Below are positions 1 to 6,876 of a DNA stretch of 16,490 nt, in pieces (the first letter of the stretch is position 1; every line of letters starts with the position of its first letter). The stretch covers positions 1-16,490 of the forward strand of contig DEHO01000054.1 in the NCBI GenBank assembly GCA_002351955.1, written 5' to 3'. The position numbers were made by a program, and so were the translations under genes. This DNA is from Flavobacteriales bacterium UBA2798 (GTDB lineage: Bacteria; Bacteroidota; Bacteroidia; Flavobacteriales_D; UBA2798). Under the pieces are notes generated by a model that was not told the DNA's origin, made no database searches, and saw only the letters and a program-made list of their open reading frames with translations.

Positions 1-1
1 G

Positions 2-31
2 GAGCCGTATCGGAGGATACGGCTCTGTTTT
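2..31 (+). terminator. Rho-independent terminator of an upstream off-window gene
   Basis: A 9-bp perfect stem (GAGCCGTAT, 2-10, with ATACGGCTC, 17-25) encloses a 6-base loop and is followed by TGTTTT. It ends a gene lying left of the window. In many bacteria the gene before accC is accB, but nothing here shows that. It also means accC is probably transcribed at least partly from its own promoter. Confidence 0.8.
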
Positions 32-93
32 CATTTAAGCATTTCGTTATGGCTATTTTCAAAAAATCATCCGGCAAAAAGAAAACCGGAGAA

Positions 94-99
94 GAAGGA
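94..99 (+). promoter_or_regulatory. Ribosome binding site deciding the accC start
   Basis: AAGGAG lies 7 bases before the ATG at 106. This is an unusually good Shine-Dalgarno for this window, where most starts lack one. It favours the 106 start over the in-frame ATG at 49. Confidence 0.65.
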
Positions 100-105
100 G
101 ATAAA

Positions 106-1449
106 ATGTTTCATAAAATTCTCATCGCAAACCGCGGAGAAATTGCGTTGCGGGTTATTCGTACCTGCAAGGAAATGGGCATCCAAACGGTAGCCGTTTA
201 TTCTACCGCCGATAAAGATTCCCTGCATGTTCGCTTCGCAGATGAAGCAGTTTGTATTGGTCCCCCACCCAGCAAGGATTCTTACCTGAACATGTCGCGT
301 ATCATCGCTGCTGCAGAAATCACCAATGCAGATGCCATTCATCCGGGTTACGGTTTCCTCTCTGAGAATTCAAAATTTTCGAAGATTTGTCAGGATCACA
401 ACATCAAGTTCATTGGTGCAACACCTTATCAGATCGATTCAATGGGCGATAAGGCAAGTGCCAAAGACACCATGAAGAAAGCAGGAGTACCTGTTATTCC
501 GGGTTCTGATGGATTGCTTGCCGACATGGCCGAAGCGAAAAAGATCGCTGCTAAAATAAAATACCCGATCATTCTTAAAGCTACTGCCGGTGGTGGTGGT
601 AAAGGAATGCGTGTGGTATGGAAAGAAGAAGATCTGGAAGCTGCATGGGATAGCGCACGTCAGGAAGCAGGTGCTGCATTTGGTAACGACGGTGTGTACA
701 TGGAGAAGTTCATCGAAGAACCACGCCACATCGAAATTCAGGTTGCCGGTGATCAATTTGGTAATGCCTGTCACCTCTCCGAGCGCGATTGCTCCATTCA
801 GCGTCGTCACCAAAAACTGGTTGAAGAAACGCCTTCTCCTTTCATGACTCCTGAGTTGCGTAAAAAAATGGGTGATGCTGCAATCAAAGCAGTTAAAGCC
901 ATCAAATACGAAGGTGTTGGAACAATCGAGTTTCTGGTTGACAAACACCGCAATTTTTACTTCATGGAAATGAACACCCGTATTCAGGTGGAACATACCA
1001 TTACAGAAGAAGTAATCGATTATGACCTGGTAAAAGAGCAAATCAAAATTGCAGCCAGTGTTGCGATCTCCGGAAAAAATTACGAGCCGCAATTGCACGC
1101 TATTCAGTGTCGTATCAATGCAGAAGATCCATTCCGCAATTTTGCACCCAGTCCCGGTAAAATCACCAATTACCATTCACCGGGCGGACACGGTATTCGT
1201 ATCGACACGCATGTATACGCAGGTTATGTGATTCCCCCGAACTACGATTCGATGGTTGGAAAACTGATCACCGTTGCACGTACGCGCGAAGAGGCGATTA
1301 CCAAGATGCAAAGAGCGCTTGACGAGTACATTATCGAAGGAATAAAAACATCCATTCCCTTTCATCAGGCATTGCTGAAAAACGAAGATTTCCGCGCCGG
1401 AAATTTTACCACCAAGTTTGTGGAAGATTTTTGGAATCCCGGTAAATAA
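106..1449 (+). CDS. accC: Acetyl-CoA carboxylase, biotin carboxylase subunit
   Basis: ATP-dependent carboxylation of the biotin on the biotin carboxyl carrier protein, first half-reaction of acetyl-CoA carboxylase in fatty acid synthesis; cytoplasmic. The 447 residues match the family length (about 449 in E. coli). Visible parts are the N-terminal fold beginning FHKILIANRGEIALRV, ATP-grasp lysines K116 and K158, a glycine-rich loop (162-168, AGGGGKG), K237 in RRHQKLVEE, metal ligands E275 and E288 with N290, the catalytic R292, and R336 in the C-terminal domain (CRINAED). The start at 106 is chosen because AAGGAG sits 7 bases upstream and the family normally begins MFxKILIANRGE. An in-frame ATG at 49 would add 19 mostly basic residues and has no ribosome site. 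Odd point: the nearly invariant Pro after QVEH is Thr298. The gene is flanked by terminators, so it is probably monocistronic. Confidence 0.97.
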   Translation: MFHKILIANRGEIALRVIRTCKEMGIQTVAVYSTADKDSLHVRFADEAVCIGPPPSKDSYLNMSRIIAAAEITNADAIHPGYGFLSENSKFSKICQDHNIKFIGATPYQIDSMGDKASAKDTMKKAGVPVIPGSDGLLADMAEAKKIAAKIKYPIILKATAGGGGKGMRVVWKEEDLEAAWDSARQEAGAAFGNDGVYMEKFIEEPRHIEIQVAGDQFGNACHLSERDCSIQRRHQKLVEETPSPFMTPELRKKMGDAAIKAVKAIKYEGVGTIEFLVDKHRNFYFMEMNTRIQVEHTITEEVIDYDLVKEQIKIAASVAISGKNYEPQLHAIQCRINAEDPFRNFAPSPGKITNYHSPGGHGIRIDTHVYAGYVIPPNYDSMVGKLITVARTREEAITKMQRALDEYIIEGIKTSIPFHQALLKNEDFRAGNFTTKFVEDFWNPGK

Positions 1450-1471
1450 TCACATTTCACCAATAAATTTT

Positions 1472-1503
1472 AAAGCGGTTCAATTAACTGAACCGCTTTT
1501 TTT
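1472..1503 (+). terminator. Rho-independent terminator of accC
   Basis: An 11-bp perfect stem (AAAGCGGTTCA, 1472-1482, with TGAACCGCTTT, 1489-1499) has a 6-base loop and runs into a 7-T tract (1497-1503). It starts 23 bases after the accC stop codon and separates accC from pepP. Confidence 0.93.
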
Positions 1504-1520
1504 GTTTCCTGAAATTTTGG

Positions 1521-1552
1521 TTTGCATTCTTCCCCGATATTTTGTCAATTTG
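1521..1552 (+). promoter_or_regulatory. Candidate Bacteroidota-type promoter for pepP
   Basis: TTTG at 1521-1524 (-33 element), a 20-bp spacer, and TCAATTTG at 1545-1552, which matches the -7 consensus TAnnTTTG at all but one defined position. It lies between the accC terminator and the pepP start and predicts a leader of about 10 bases. The assignment is by pattern only. Confidence 0.4.
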
Positions 1553-1568
1553 AGGAAAACACTGCCGC

Positions 1569-2861
1569 ATGAAATACCTTCCACTTAACGCCAAATTATT
1601 CGTTGATAACCGCAAGCGTTTTGCAGCTATGCTTAAGCCGGGATCAATTGCGGTGTTTAACTCGAACGATCTGTTGCCTACCAATGCGGATGGTCACATG
1701 ACGTTTCGTCAGAACAATGATCTGTTTTACTTGTCGGGTATTGATCAGGAAGAAAGTATTCTTGTTTTGTTTCCCTTTGCGCACGATCCTGCTCATCGCG
1801 AAGTTTTGTTTTTACGCGAGACCAACGAAGAAATTGCCATTTGGGAAGGAGCTAAACACAGCAAGCGTAGTGCTTATGAAACTTCAGGGATAAAAACAGT
1901 GTATTGGTTGTCTCAGTTCGATCGGGTATTTAAAATGCTGGCATTTGAAGCTGAAACAATTTGTCTGAATACTAACGAACATTTGCGTGCACATATTGAA
2001 ACCCAAACACGCGACGCCCGGTTTATTCAATGGATAAAAGAACATTTCCCACTGCATTCACTTGAACGAGTTGCTCCATTGATGCACCAGATCCGCAGCG
2101 TAAAATCCGGATTGGAAATCGAACTCATGCAAACGGCTATCGATATTACCGAAAAAGCATTCCGCAGAATACTTGGTTACATCAAACCGGGTGTAATGGA
2201 GTACGAGATCGAAGCAGAAATCATTCATGAGTTTGTTCGCAACCGTTCGCGGGGATTTGCCTATACACCTATTATTGCCAGTGGATTCAACGCATGTGTT
2301 TTGCATTATATCGACAACAATGCAGAATGCAAGGACGGTGATGTGATCCTGCTGGATGTTGGTGCAGAATATGCCAATTACAATGCGGATATGACGCGTT
2401 GTGTTCCTGTCAACGGAAAATTTACAAAGCGTCAGAAGGATGTTTACAATGCTGTATTGCGTGTAATGCGCGAATCGATGAAGATGTTGAGACCAGGTAC
2501 CATGCTTGCGGATTATCACAAGGAAGTTGGAAAAATAATGGAGAAGGAATTAACCGGACTTGGACTGCTCAGTGAAACTGATGTTAAAAATCAGGATCCT
2601 TCAATGCCTGCATACAAGAAATATTTCATGCATGGTACTTCACATTTTCTTGGCTTGGATGTGCACGATGTAGGACTTTGGCACAAACCTATTCAGCCCG
2701 GAATGGTGTTTACTGTTGAGCCGGGAATATATATTCGCGAAGAAAATTTAGGAATTCGTCTGGAGAATAATGTAATGGTAACAGAGAGCGACCCACGTGA
2801 TCTGATGGCGGCTATTCCTGTTGAGGCAGATGAGATTGAGGCCTTGATGAAAAAGAAATGA
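1569..2861 (+). CDS. pepP: Xaa-Pro aminopeptidase (aminopeptidase P, M24B)
   Basis: Removes N-terminal residues preceding proline from peptides; cytoplasmic dinuclear-metal hydrolase. The 430 residues are close to the 441 of E. coli PepP. An AMP_N-type N-terminal domain (about 1-150) precedes a pita-bread catalytic domain. The five metal ligands are readable: D263 (LLDVGAEY), D274 (NADMTR), H359 (HGTSHFLG), E384 (VEPGIYI) and E399 (IRLEN), with the shuttle histidine H366 in LDVHDVG. The start follows GAGGA (1552-1556), spaced rather far at 12 bases; no better in-frame start is seen. Its stop overlaps the ATG of the next gene by 4 bases, so the two are translationally coupled. Nothing suggests transfer or decay. 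Confidence 0.95.
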   Translation: MKYLPLNAKLFVDNRKRFAAMLKPGSIAVFNSNDLLPTNADGHMTFRQNNDLFYLSGIDQEESILVLFPFAHDPAHREVLFLRETNEEIAIWEGAKHSKRSAYETSGIKTVYWLSQFDRVFKMLAFEAETICLNTNEHLRAHIETQTRDARFIQWIKEHFPLHSLERVAPLMHQIRSVKSGLEIELMQTAIDITEKAFRRILGYIKPGVMEYEIEAEIIHEFVRNRSRGFAYTPIIASGFNACVLHYIDNNAECKDGDVILLDVGAEYANYNADMTRCVPVNGKFTKRQKDVYNAVLRVMRESMKMLRPGTMLADYHKEVGKIMEKELTGLGLLSETDVKNQDPSMPAYKKYFMHGTSHFLGLDVHDVGLWHKPIQPGMVFTVEPGIYIREENLGIRLENNVMVTESDPRDLMAAIPVEADEIEALMKKK

Positions 2862-3646
2862 CACCACATTTTTGCACCTATAACGGAAAGAAAATTCGGT
2901 ATTACACAGAGGGAGCAGGACCGGTAGTTGTATTGCTGCACGGTTTTCTGGAGTCTTCCTTTATCTGGCACTATTTTTCAAAGCAATTATCTCAACGCTT
3001 CAAAATAATTTCAATTGATCTGCCTGGTCACGGATCGACGGATGTGTTTTCGGAGGTGCATACGATGCCGCTGATGGCGGATGTTGTTGTGGCCGTATTG
3101 AAACAGGAAAAAGAAAAAAAAGCAAAGGTCCTGGGGCATTCAATGGGTGGATATGCTGCATTGTCCTTTGCGGAGCGGTATGCAGACTATTGTGAAGGAA
3201 TCGGATTGATTAATTCTACTGCATTTCCCGACACGGAAGAGAAGAAGGCAGATCGTTTGCGTGCAATTCGTGTTCTTGAAATGAGTCCTGCAGTTTTTAT
3301 TCGGGAAGCAATTCCAAATTTATTTGCTCCATTTAATGTTGAGCGGTTTTCTGAAGAAATTGAAATGATTCGTACCGAAGCCTTAAAGACATCAGTGTAT
3401 GGTGCTTCAGCGTGTTTAAGGGGAATGAAAGACCGTGAAGATAAAACCGGATTAATTCGATCCGGGAAATTCCCGGTGTTGTTTATTGCAGGAAAGTACG
3501 ATAACGTTATTGCAGCCAATCTATCCGTTGAACAAATGGAATTGCATCCTTCTGTTTCAGGTTTGCTATTGGAGAATTCCGGTCACATGTGTTTTTTAGA
3601 GGAACGCGAAAAAACACTGGAAGCTATCCGGGAATTTGTAGGCTAA
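2858..3646 (+). CDS. Alpha/beta-fold hydrolase
   Basis: Soluble alpha/beta hydrolase of 262 residues, likely an esterase- or lactonase-like enzyme; the substrate cannot be read from sequence. Visible elements are the oxyanion-hole motif LLHGF (27-30), DLPGHGS (54-60), the nucleophile elbow GHSMGG with Ser95, the acid Asp215 in AGKYDNV, and His243 in NSGHMCF, giving a complete Ser-Asp-His triad. Residues 120-195 are the variable cap. No signal peptide is present, so it should be cytoplasmic. The ATG shares ATGA with the pepP stop, indicating cotranscription. Linkage to a peptidase is common for housekeeping pairs and does not define a pathway. A haloalkane dehalogenase or epoxide hydrolase activity is not excluded. 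Confidence 0.88.
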   Translation: MTPHFCTYNGKKIRYYTEGAGPVVVLLHGFLESSFIWHYFSKQLSQRFKIISIDLPGHGSTDVFSEVHTMPLMADVVVAVLKQEKEKKAKVLGHSMGGYAALSFAERYADYCEGIGLINSTAFPDTEEKKADRLRAIRVLEMSPAVFIREAIPNLFAPFNVERFSEEIEMIRTEALKTSVYGASACLRGMKDREDKTGLIRSGKFPVLFIAGKYDNVIAANLSVEQMELHPSVSGLLLENSGHMCFLEEREKTLEAIREFVG

Positions 3647-3688
3647 GAAGATTTAATGTTTCCTGCGAAAAAAAGTCAGGTGCTCCGC

Positions 3689-3976
3689 TTACTTAATGGA
3701 AAATGGATATTTGATCAGGTCGGCGCCGTCAATTATATACAGCGTGTAATTCCCGCTGTTTAATCTGGAGATATCAATGTTGTTATCGTCGGCCTCATTG
3801 TCAAAATCACCTTTTATCGCAACTTTTCCATTGGGTGTGGCGATGTTGTATTGGACGTTTGAAGTACGGCAAGGATAGCTGATGTACAACATTCCTGTTC
3901 CTACCTGAACCTTAAGGTTAGGGTCGGTAACAGCCGAATGTCTTCCTCTCATCATGCTTTGTAAAATTGTGGCCAT
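3689..3976 (-). CDS. Small protein resembling a stand-alone T9SS C-terminal sorting domain
   Basis: A 95-residue protein with no confident family. The start at 3976 is chosen because AAGGA lies 6 bases upstream on the coding strand; an in-frame ATG at 4018 would add 14 residues without support. From residue 22 on, the pattern of alternating strands, a central NGKVAIKG turn, then IDISRLNSGNYTLYI and a final KYPFSI strand strongly resembles the type IX secretion C-terminal domain (Por_Secre_tail, TIGR04183-like) or related Bacteroidota beta-sandwich domains such as DUF3244. Unlike a T9SS cargo it has no signal peptide and no cargo domain, so it is either cytoplasmic or a remnant. It converges with the hydrolase gene 42 bp away. 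Existence as a gene is likely; function is unknown. Confidence 0.65.
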   Translation of the reverse strand: MATILQSMMRGRHSAVTDPNLKVQVGTGMLYISYPCRTSNVQYNIATPNGKVAIKGDFDNEADDNNIDISRLNSGNYTLYIIDGADLIKYPFSIK

Positions 3977-4018
3977 TTGTTTCCTTGCGATGTGGTATTG
4001 AACATACAAAAGACGCAA

Positions 4019-4167
4019 ATGGTTGTTGTTTCGACGCCACTATAAATGGGTATTTTGCCTAAGCCCCAAAATTGGCCCACCAACCGCCCTTTACAATCGT
4101 TGAATTTCTGCTTCATTTTTTAAAAAATCCTTGTCTAACACGGTTTAGCAAAGATTGTACCAACAAT
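4019..4167. other. Intergenic stretch without a recognised gene
   Basis: Upstream region of the 95-aa gene. It holds an AT palindrome (six T then six A, 4116-4127) and otherwise nothing recognisable. No good -33/-7 promoter pair facing the 95-aa gene was found. Confidence 0.5.
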
Positions 4168-4200
4168 AAAGGGATGGAAGGCCCATCCCTTTGTTTTGTT
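4168..4200 (-). terminator. Terminator hairpin of the SPOR-like gene (possibly bidirectional)
   Basis: A 10-bp perfect stem (AAAGGGATGG, 4168-4177, with CCATCCCTTT, 4183-4192) and a 5-base loop start 21 bases past the stop of the 4213-4953 gene. On the minus strand it is followed by the weak tract ATTGTTGG; on the plus strand by GTTTTGTT, so the plus side looks the stronger terminator although no plus-strand gene is close. Most likely it ends the minus-strand gene. Confidence 0.7.
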
Positions 4201-4212
4201 CGGAATTGGTAT

Positions 4213-4953
4213 TCATTGACCGGCAATGTCTGGTGCGTCTGAGCCACTCAGGACGCGTTCAATTGGAATTGCACGTCCGGATTGGCTCCATGCGCTTATT
4301 GATGTGCTAACGATGCCCTGGTCCGTCAATAACTCGAGGTATACGTTTGCATCATCAATGGTTGAGAATTTACCGAATACGATTTCTTTGGTTCCGTTAA
4401 GGTTTACACGTATATCGAGTTTTCCGCTGAGGTTGAAGAAGCGGTTCACGGTTTGTGCGTCGTTCATCGAGATGGAGATGGCGAAATAGGGCTCTTCTTT
4501 TTGTAAGAGACCAAGTAGTGAATCCATTTCCCGGATACTAATTGAAGAAGTAATTTTTATTTCCGATGAATTGCGATTGTTCAATAATAGGAATGCATCA
4601 TCAATGCTGATCGGACTGCGATTAAAATAGGCAACAATTTCAGTTTTCAGGAATCCCTGATCACGCAGCATGTTTTTTGTTTTCTGAGCCCGGATGTAAT
4701 CGGTGATGATACCGAATTCACATTCGTGTTGCGTTATGAAAGAAGGTGAAAAAGCAATTTTTTCTTCTGTATTCAACAAGGTATCATTCCTCTCTGTTTT
4801 GATGCGGAAGATCAATCCCGAAGGAAGTTCTGTTGAGGGAGTGATTGATTTTACATCTTTGAAAAGAAAAGTACCAATCAGGAACAAAAGAGTAGCGACA
4901 AAAGTATTTCTGAAATAAGGTGTCGCATAAACGGAAGTAGAAAGCGTTTTCAT
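4213..4953 (-). CDS. Membrane-anchored protein with two degenerate SPOR-like repeats
   Basis: The 246 residues begin with a hydrophobic segment at 16-31 that is either a membrane anchor or an uncleaved signal; the rest would be periplasmic. Two halves look related. The first is about 45-122 (GLIFRIK ... GIITDYIRAQKTKNMLRDQGF ... IVAYFNRSPISIDDAF). The second is about 155-236 (YFAISIS ... IVFGKFSTIDDANVYLELLTDQGI ... GRAIPIERVL). Both follow the pattern of Bacteroidota SPOR-like domains: an RVQIGAF-type first strand, then a (V)G-F-T--EA----L---G segment and a final strand plus basic turn. SPOR domains bind denuded peptidoglycan glycan strands; whether these diverged copies still do is unknown. 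The start at 4953 is chosen so that the anchor sits at the N terminus; an in-frame ATG at 5022 would lengthen it by 23 residues running through the upstream hairpins. Confidence 0.72.
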   Translation of the reverse strand: MKTLSTSVYATPYFRNTFVATLLFLIGTFLFKDVKSITPSTELPSGLIFRIKTERNDTLLNTEEKIAFSPSFITQHECEFGIITDYIRAQKTKNMLRDQGFLKTEIVAYFNRSPISIDDAFLLLNNRNSSEIKITSSISIREMDSLLGLLQKEEPYFAISISMNDAQTVNRFFNLSGKLDIRVNLNGTKEIVFGKFSTIDDANVYLELLTDQGIVSTSISAWSQSGRAIPIERVLSGSDAPDIAGQ

Positions 4954-5078
4954 AACTGAAGCATTACAGTTCAACTCCCGGCAATGGGCCGGATCCATCC
5001 CCTTACAATAAAGGGGCTTCACGAAGCTTCTAATGTCATTGCTAGCTCTGGTTCCTGATCTCTTCGGGCGGGATCAGG
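4954..5078. other. Cluster of short inverted repeats upstream of the SPOR-like gene (structured leader or small RNA)
   Basis: Several inverted repeats occur within 125 bp: AACTG/CAGTT (4954-4958/4967-4971, abutting the start codon), CCGG/CCGG (4978-4981/4989-4992), CCCCTT/AAGGGG (4999-5004/5011-5016), GCTT/AAGC (5016-5019/5024-5027) and CCTGATC/GATCAGG (5054-5060/5072-5078). GCAATG (4981-4986) can pair with CATTGC (5037-5042) and close the middle hairpins into a branched shape. The last hairpin carries a C(TTCG)G loop when read on the plus strand. No known riboswitch or ncRNA motif was recognised. Confidence 0.45.
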
Positions 5079-5162
5079 CTGGTGTTTGGTTGTTTTTACA
5101 GGATAAAAGGGCAAAGAGTTGTTTTTTTTCGACGAATGGAAAATCCAAACAGACCTAAATTG

Positions 5163-5176
5163 GTATGCGTGCATAC
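5163..5176. promoter_or_regulatory. Perfect inverted repeat, possible operator
   Basis: GTATGC, GT, GCATAC is a perfect 6+2+6 inverted repeat in otherwise featureless non-coding DNA between the SPOR-like gene and the heptamer array. It has the size of a dimeric regulator site, but no regulator can be assigned. Confidence 0.25.
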
Positions 5177-5268
5177 AAAACTCCGGGGCCGATTTTTTTA
5201 AGGAAGGTTTACCGGGTATAAAATCGAACGAAAAGGAAATTCGGGGCCTAACCGGGCGCAGGGGGATT

Positions 5269-5338
5269 GGTTATCGGTTATCAGTTAAGAGTCATCAGTA
5301 ACAATTCACTGATCACTGATCACCGTTTACTGTTCACC
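5269..5338. repeat. Ten-unit degenerate tandem heptamer array
   Basis: The 70 bp divide exactly into ten 7-base units: GGTTATC, GGTTATC, AGTTAAG, AGTCATC, AGTAACA, ATTCACT, GATCACT, GATCACC, GTTTACT, GTTCACC. It is followed by eight T (5339-5346). The units change gradually along the array from a GGTTATC type to a GATCACT/GTTCACC type. Comparable degenerate heptamer strings occur between genes in various Bacteroidota and cyanobacteria (from general recollection). The array runs into the 3' end of the next minus-strand ORF. Confidence 0.75.
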
Positions 5339-5517
5339 TTTTTTTTAAACGCCCAGGCTTTACCGATAACAATGGAAAAACTTTTCCCCTGAAAGGAATG
5401 CATCTTATCCGGATCGCTTTTATCGACCATGGTAATTTGCATTGTCCCATCTTCAAGTCCGTCAATTGCCAGACTATAATGTTGTAAAAGTTCGCGAAGT
5501 TTTGTTGCACTGCGCAT
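5320..5517 (-). CDS. Hypothetical 65-residue protein, downstream of the desaturase
   Basis: Not recognised. The 65 residues contain a plausible helix (KLRELLQHYSLAIDGL) and a strand-rich middle, with a basic end (KAWAFKKKVNSKR). It starts 23 bases after the desaturase stop on the same strand, so it could be a short operon partner. No ribosome site is seen, but that is common here. The last five codons and the stop codon lie inside the tandem heptamer array, so the present C terminus probably results from that array replacing the original end. It could be a real conserved small protein or a chance ORF; codon use looks protein-like. Confidence 0.5.
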   Translation of the reverse strand: MRSATKLRELLQHYSLAIDGLEDGTMQITMVDKSDPDKMHSFQGKSFSIVIGKAWAFKKKVNSKR

Positions 5518-5540
5518 GAGGTACAGACAAAACGATTGGA

Positions 5541-6635
5541 TTATGCTTCTCTTCCGAATTTTTTCAATGTGCGGATGTGCGATTGAAATGCTTCTCCAAA
5601 TGTTTGATGCTGCAAATACGGAATCCCGAATTCTTCGGCAGTACGTTGTACGATGGGAGAAATTTTCGGATAGTGAACGTGACAGATCGTTGGGAATAAG
5701 TGGTGTTCAACCTGAAAATTCAAACCGCCAATATACCAGGAGAGAAACTTGTTTTTTGGAGCAAAATTCACTGTAGTATTTAACTGGTGAATGGCCCAGC
5801 AATTTTCAATGGTTAGATCTTCGTTGGGTAAGGGGTGCGTTGTGTCTTCAACAGTATGTGCAAGCTGAAAAATCACACTCAATAATACTCCTGAAACAAA
5901 CAACATGGTAAGGAATCCGATCAGGTAAGGAAGAACCGGCATTTTAAGGATAAACAAGGGTAGTCCGATAAAAACAAAATAATATCCGATTTTCCCCAAG
6001 ATCATTTTCAGAAGAATTCTACGGTTTTCTGCTTTGGTGTTTTTGTTTACGTTTTCTTTGGTGTACTGACGCAGTTGAACAAAATCTTTTGCTGTAACCC
6101 AATACATGGTTAATAGGCCATAAAACAGAAACGCATAAATGAACTGGAATCGGTGATACCATTTCAGATTTACACCCGGAGAGAAACGCATGAACATTTT
6201 TGTTTCAATGTCATCATCCATTTCAGGAATGTTGGTGTAGGTGTGGTGAAGAATATTGTGCTGCAATTTCCAGGTATGAATAGTCCCTCCTAAAAGGTGG
6301 ATACTTCTGGCAATTAAATCATTTACTTTTTTCTTTTTTGAATAGGCACCGTGATTGGCATCGTGCATTACACTCATCCCGATTCCTGATAGAGCAAAGC
6401 CCATCAGTATCCAAAAGGGAAGCGCAATCAATAATGGCGGTTGAAATACAAGGATTCCAATAAATGGTAAAACATAAGCAGAGATCAAAATAACGCTCTT
6501 CAATACCATCGCATTGTTGTTGTTCTTAGAAATCTGGTTGTCGCGGAAGTATGAGTCAACATTCTTACGTAATGCGGCAAAAAATGTCTGAGTGTCCGCA
6601 TCAGGATTTTTGAATTTTAGCGCTGGTCTTGACAT
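5541..6635 (-). CDS. Front-end type fatty acid desaturase
   Basis: Membrane di-iron desaturase that inserts a double bond into acyl chains of lipids or acyl-CoA; adjusts membrane fluidity. The 364 residues carry the three histidine boxes: HDANH (91-95), HNILHH (126-131) and QVEHH (308-312). Glutamine instead of histidine in the third box marks the delta-5/delta-6 'front-end' family. Hydrophobic segments occur at about 45-65, 67-89, 170-180, 215-232 and 233-257. No cytochrome b5 domain is fused, so a separate electron donor is needed. The start at 6635 (MSRPALKF) is preferred over an in-frame ATG at 6692 that would add 19 unlikely residues; no Shine-Dalgarno is seen for either. Regiospecificity cannot be read from sequence. 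It lies downstream of a cold-shock gene, separated by a terminator hairpin. Confidence 0.93.
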   Translation of the reverse strand: MSRPALKFKNPDADTQTFFAALRKNVDSYFRDNQISKNNNNAMVLKSVILISAYVLPFIGILVFQPPLLIALPFWILMGFALSGIGMSVMHDANHGAYSKKKKVNDLIARSIHLLGGTIHTWKLQHNILHHTYTNIPEMDDDIETKMFMRFSPGVNLKWYHRFQFIYAFLFYGLLTMYWVTAKDFVQLRQYTKENVNKNTKAENRRILLKMILGKIGYYFVFIGLPLFILKMPVLPYLIGFLTMLFVSGVLLSVIFQLAHTVEDTTHPLPNEDLTIENCWAIHQLNTTVNFAPKNKFLSWYIGGLNFQVEHHLFPTICHVHYPKISPIVQRTAEEFGIPYLQHQTFGEAFQSHIRTLKKFGREA

Positions 6636-6825
6636 AAACTTGAAATTAAAAGAATTGGTAAAAGCATTTAGTATATAATTTCTCCTATACACCGCTCTAA
6701 AAGAGTGCTGTTAAGGTTTGAAAAGTCTGTTTCGGTTTGGATTGGAGACAGCAAAACACCATTCAGTTTGTTCAACTGATGCCATCCCCCGCAATATGGT
6801 GTAAATTGTAATGGTAATGAATTTT

Positions 6826-6853
6826 AAAGAAGGGGAGTCCGAAAACTCCCCTT
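6826..6853 (-). terminator. Terminator hairpin after the cold-shock gene
   Basis: A 9-bp perfect stem (AAGGGGAGT, 6830-6838, with ACTCCCCTT, 6845-6853) with a 6-base loop starts 23 bases past the csp stop. The minus-strand tail CTTTAAAA is weak in T; on the plus strand the tail is GTTTTGATT. It probably ends the helicase-csp transcript and separates it from the desaturase. Confidence 0.78.
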
Positions 6854-6876
6854 GTTTTGATTGCAACTATCTGGTC

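Noticed and set aside
439..1176. 245-aa minus-strand ORF inside accC
   Set aside because: Entirely opposite a clear conserved gene, Cys/Phe-rich composition typical of a reverse-strand shadow, no recognisable motif.
2058..2519. 153-aa minus-strand ORF inside pepP
   Set aside because: Opposite the pepP catalytic domain; no motif or start signal.
4116..4127. TTTTTTAAAAAA palindrome as a terminator
   Set aside because: Pure A/T, no loop, no GC stem; more likely chance in AT-rich intergenic DNA.
5119..5301. 60-aa plus-strand ORF in the non-coding stretch
   Set aside because: Ends inside the heptamer array, no start signal, low-complexity composition and no family likeness.
5269..5338. CRISPR array
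   Set aside because: Units are 7 bases and contiguous with no spacers; no cas genes nearby.
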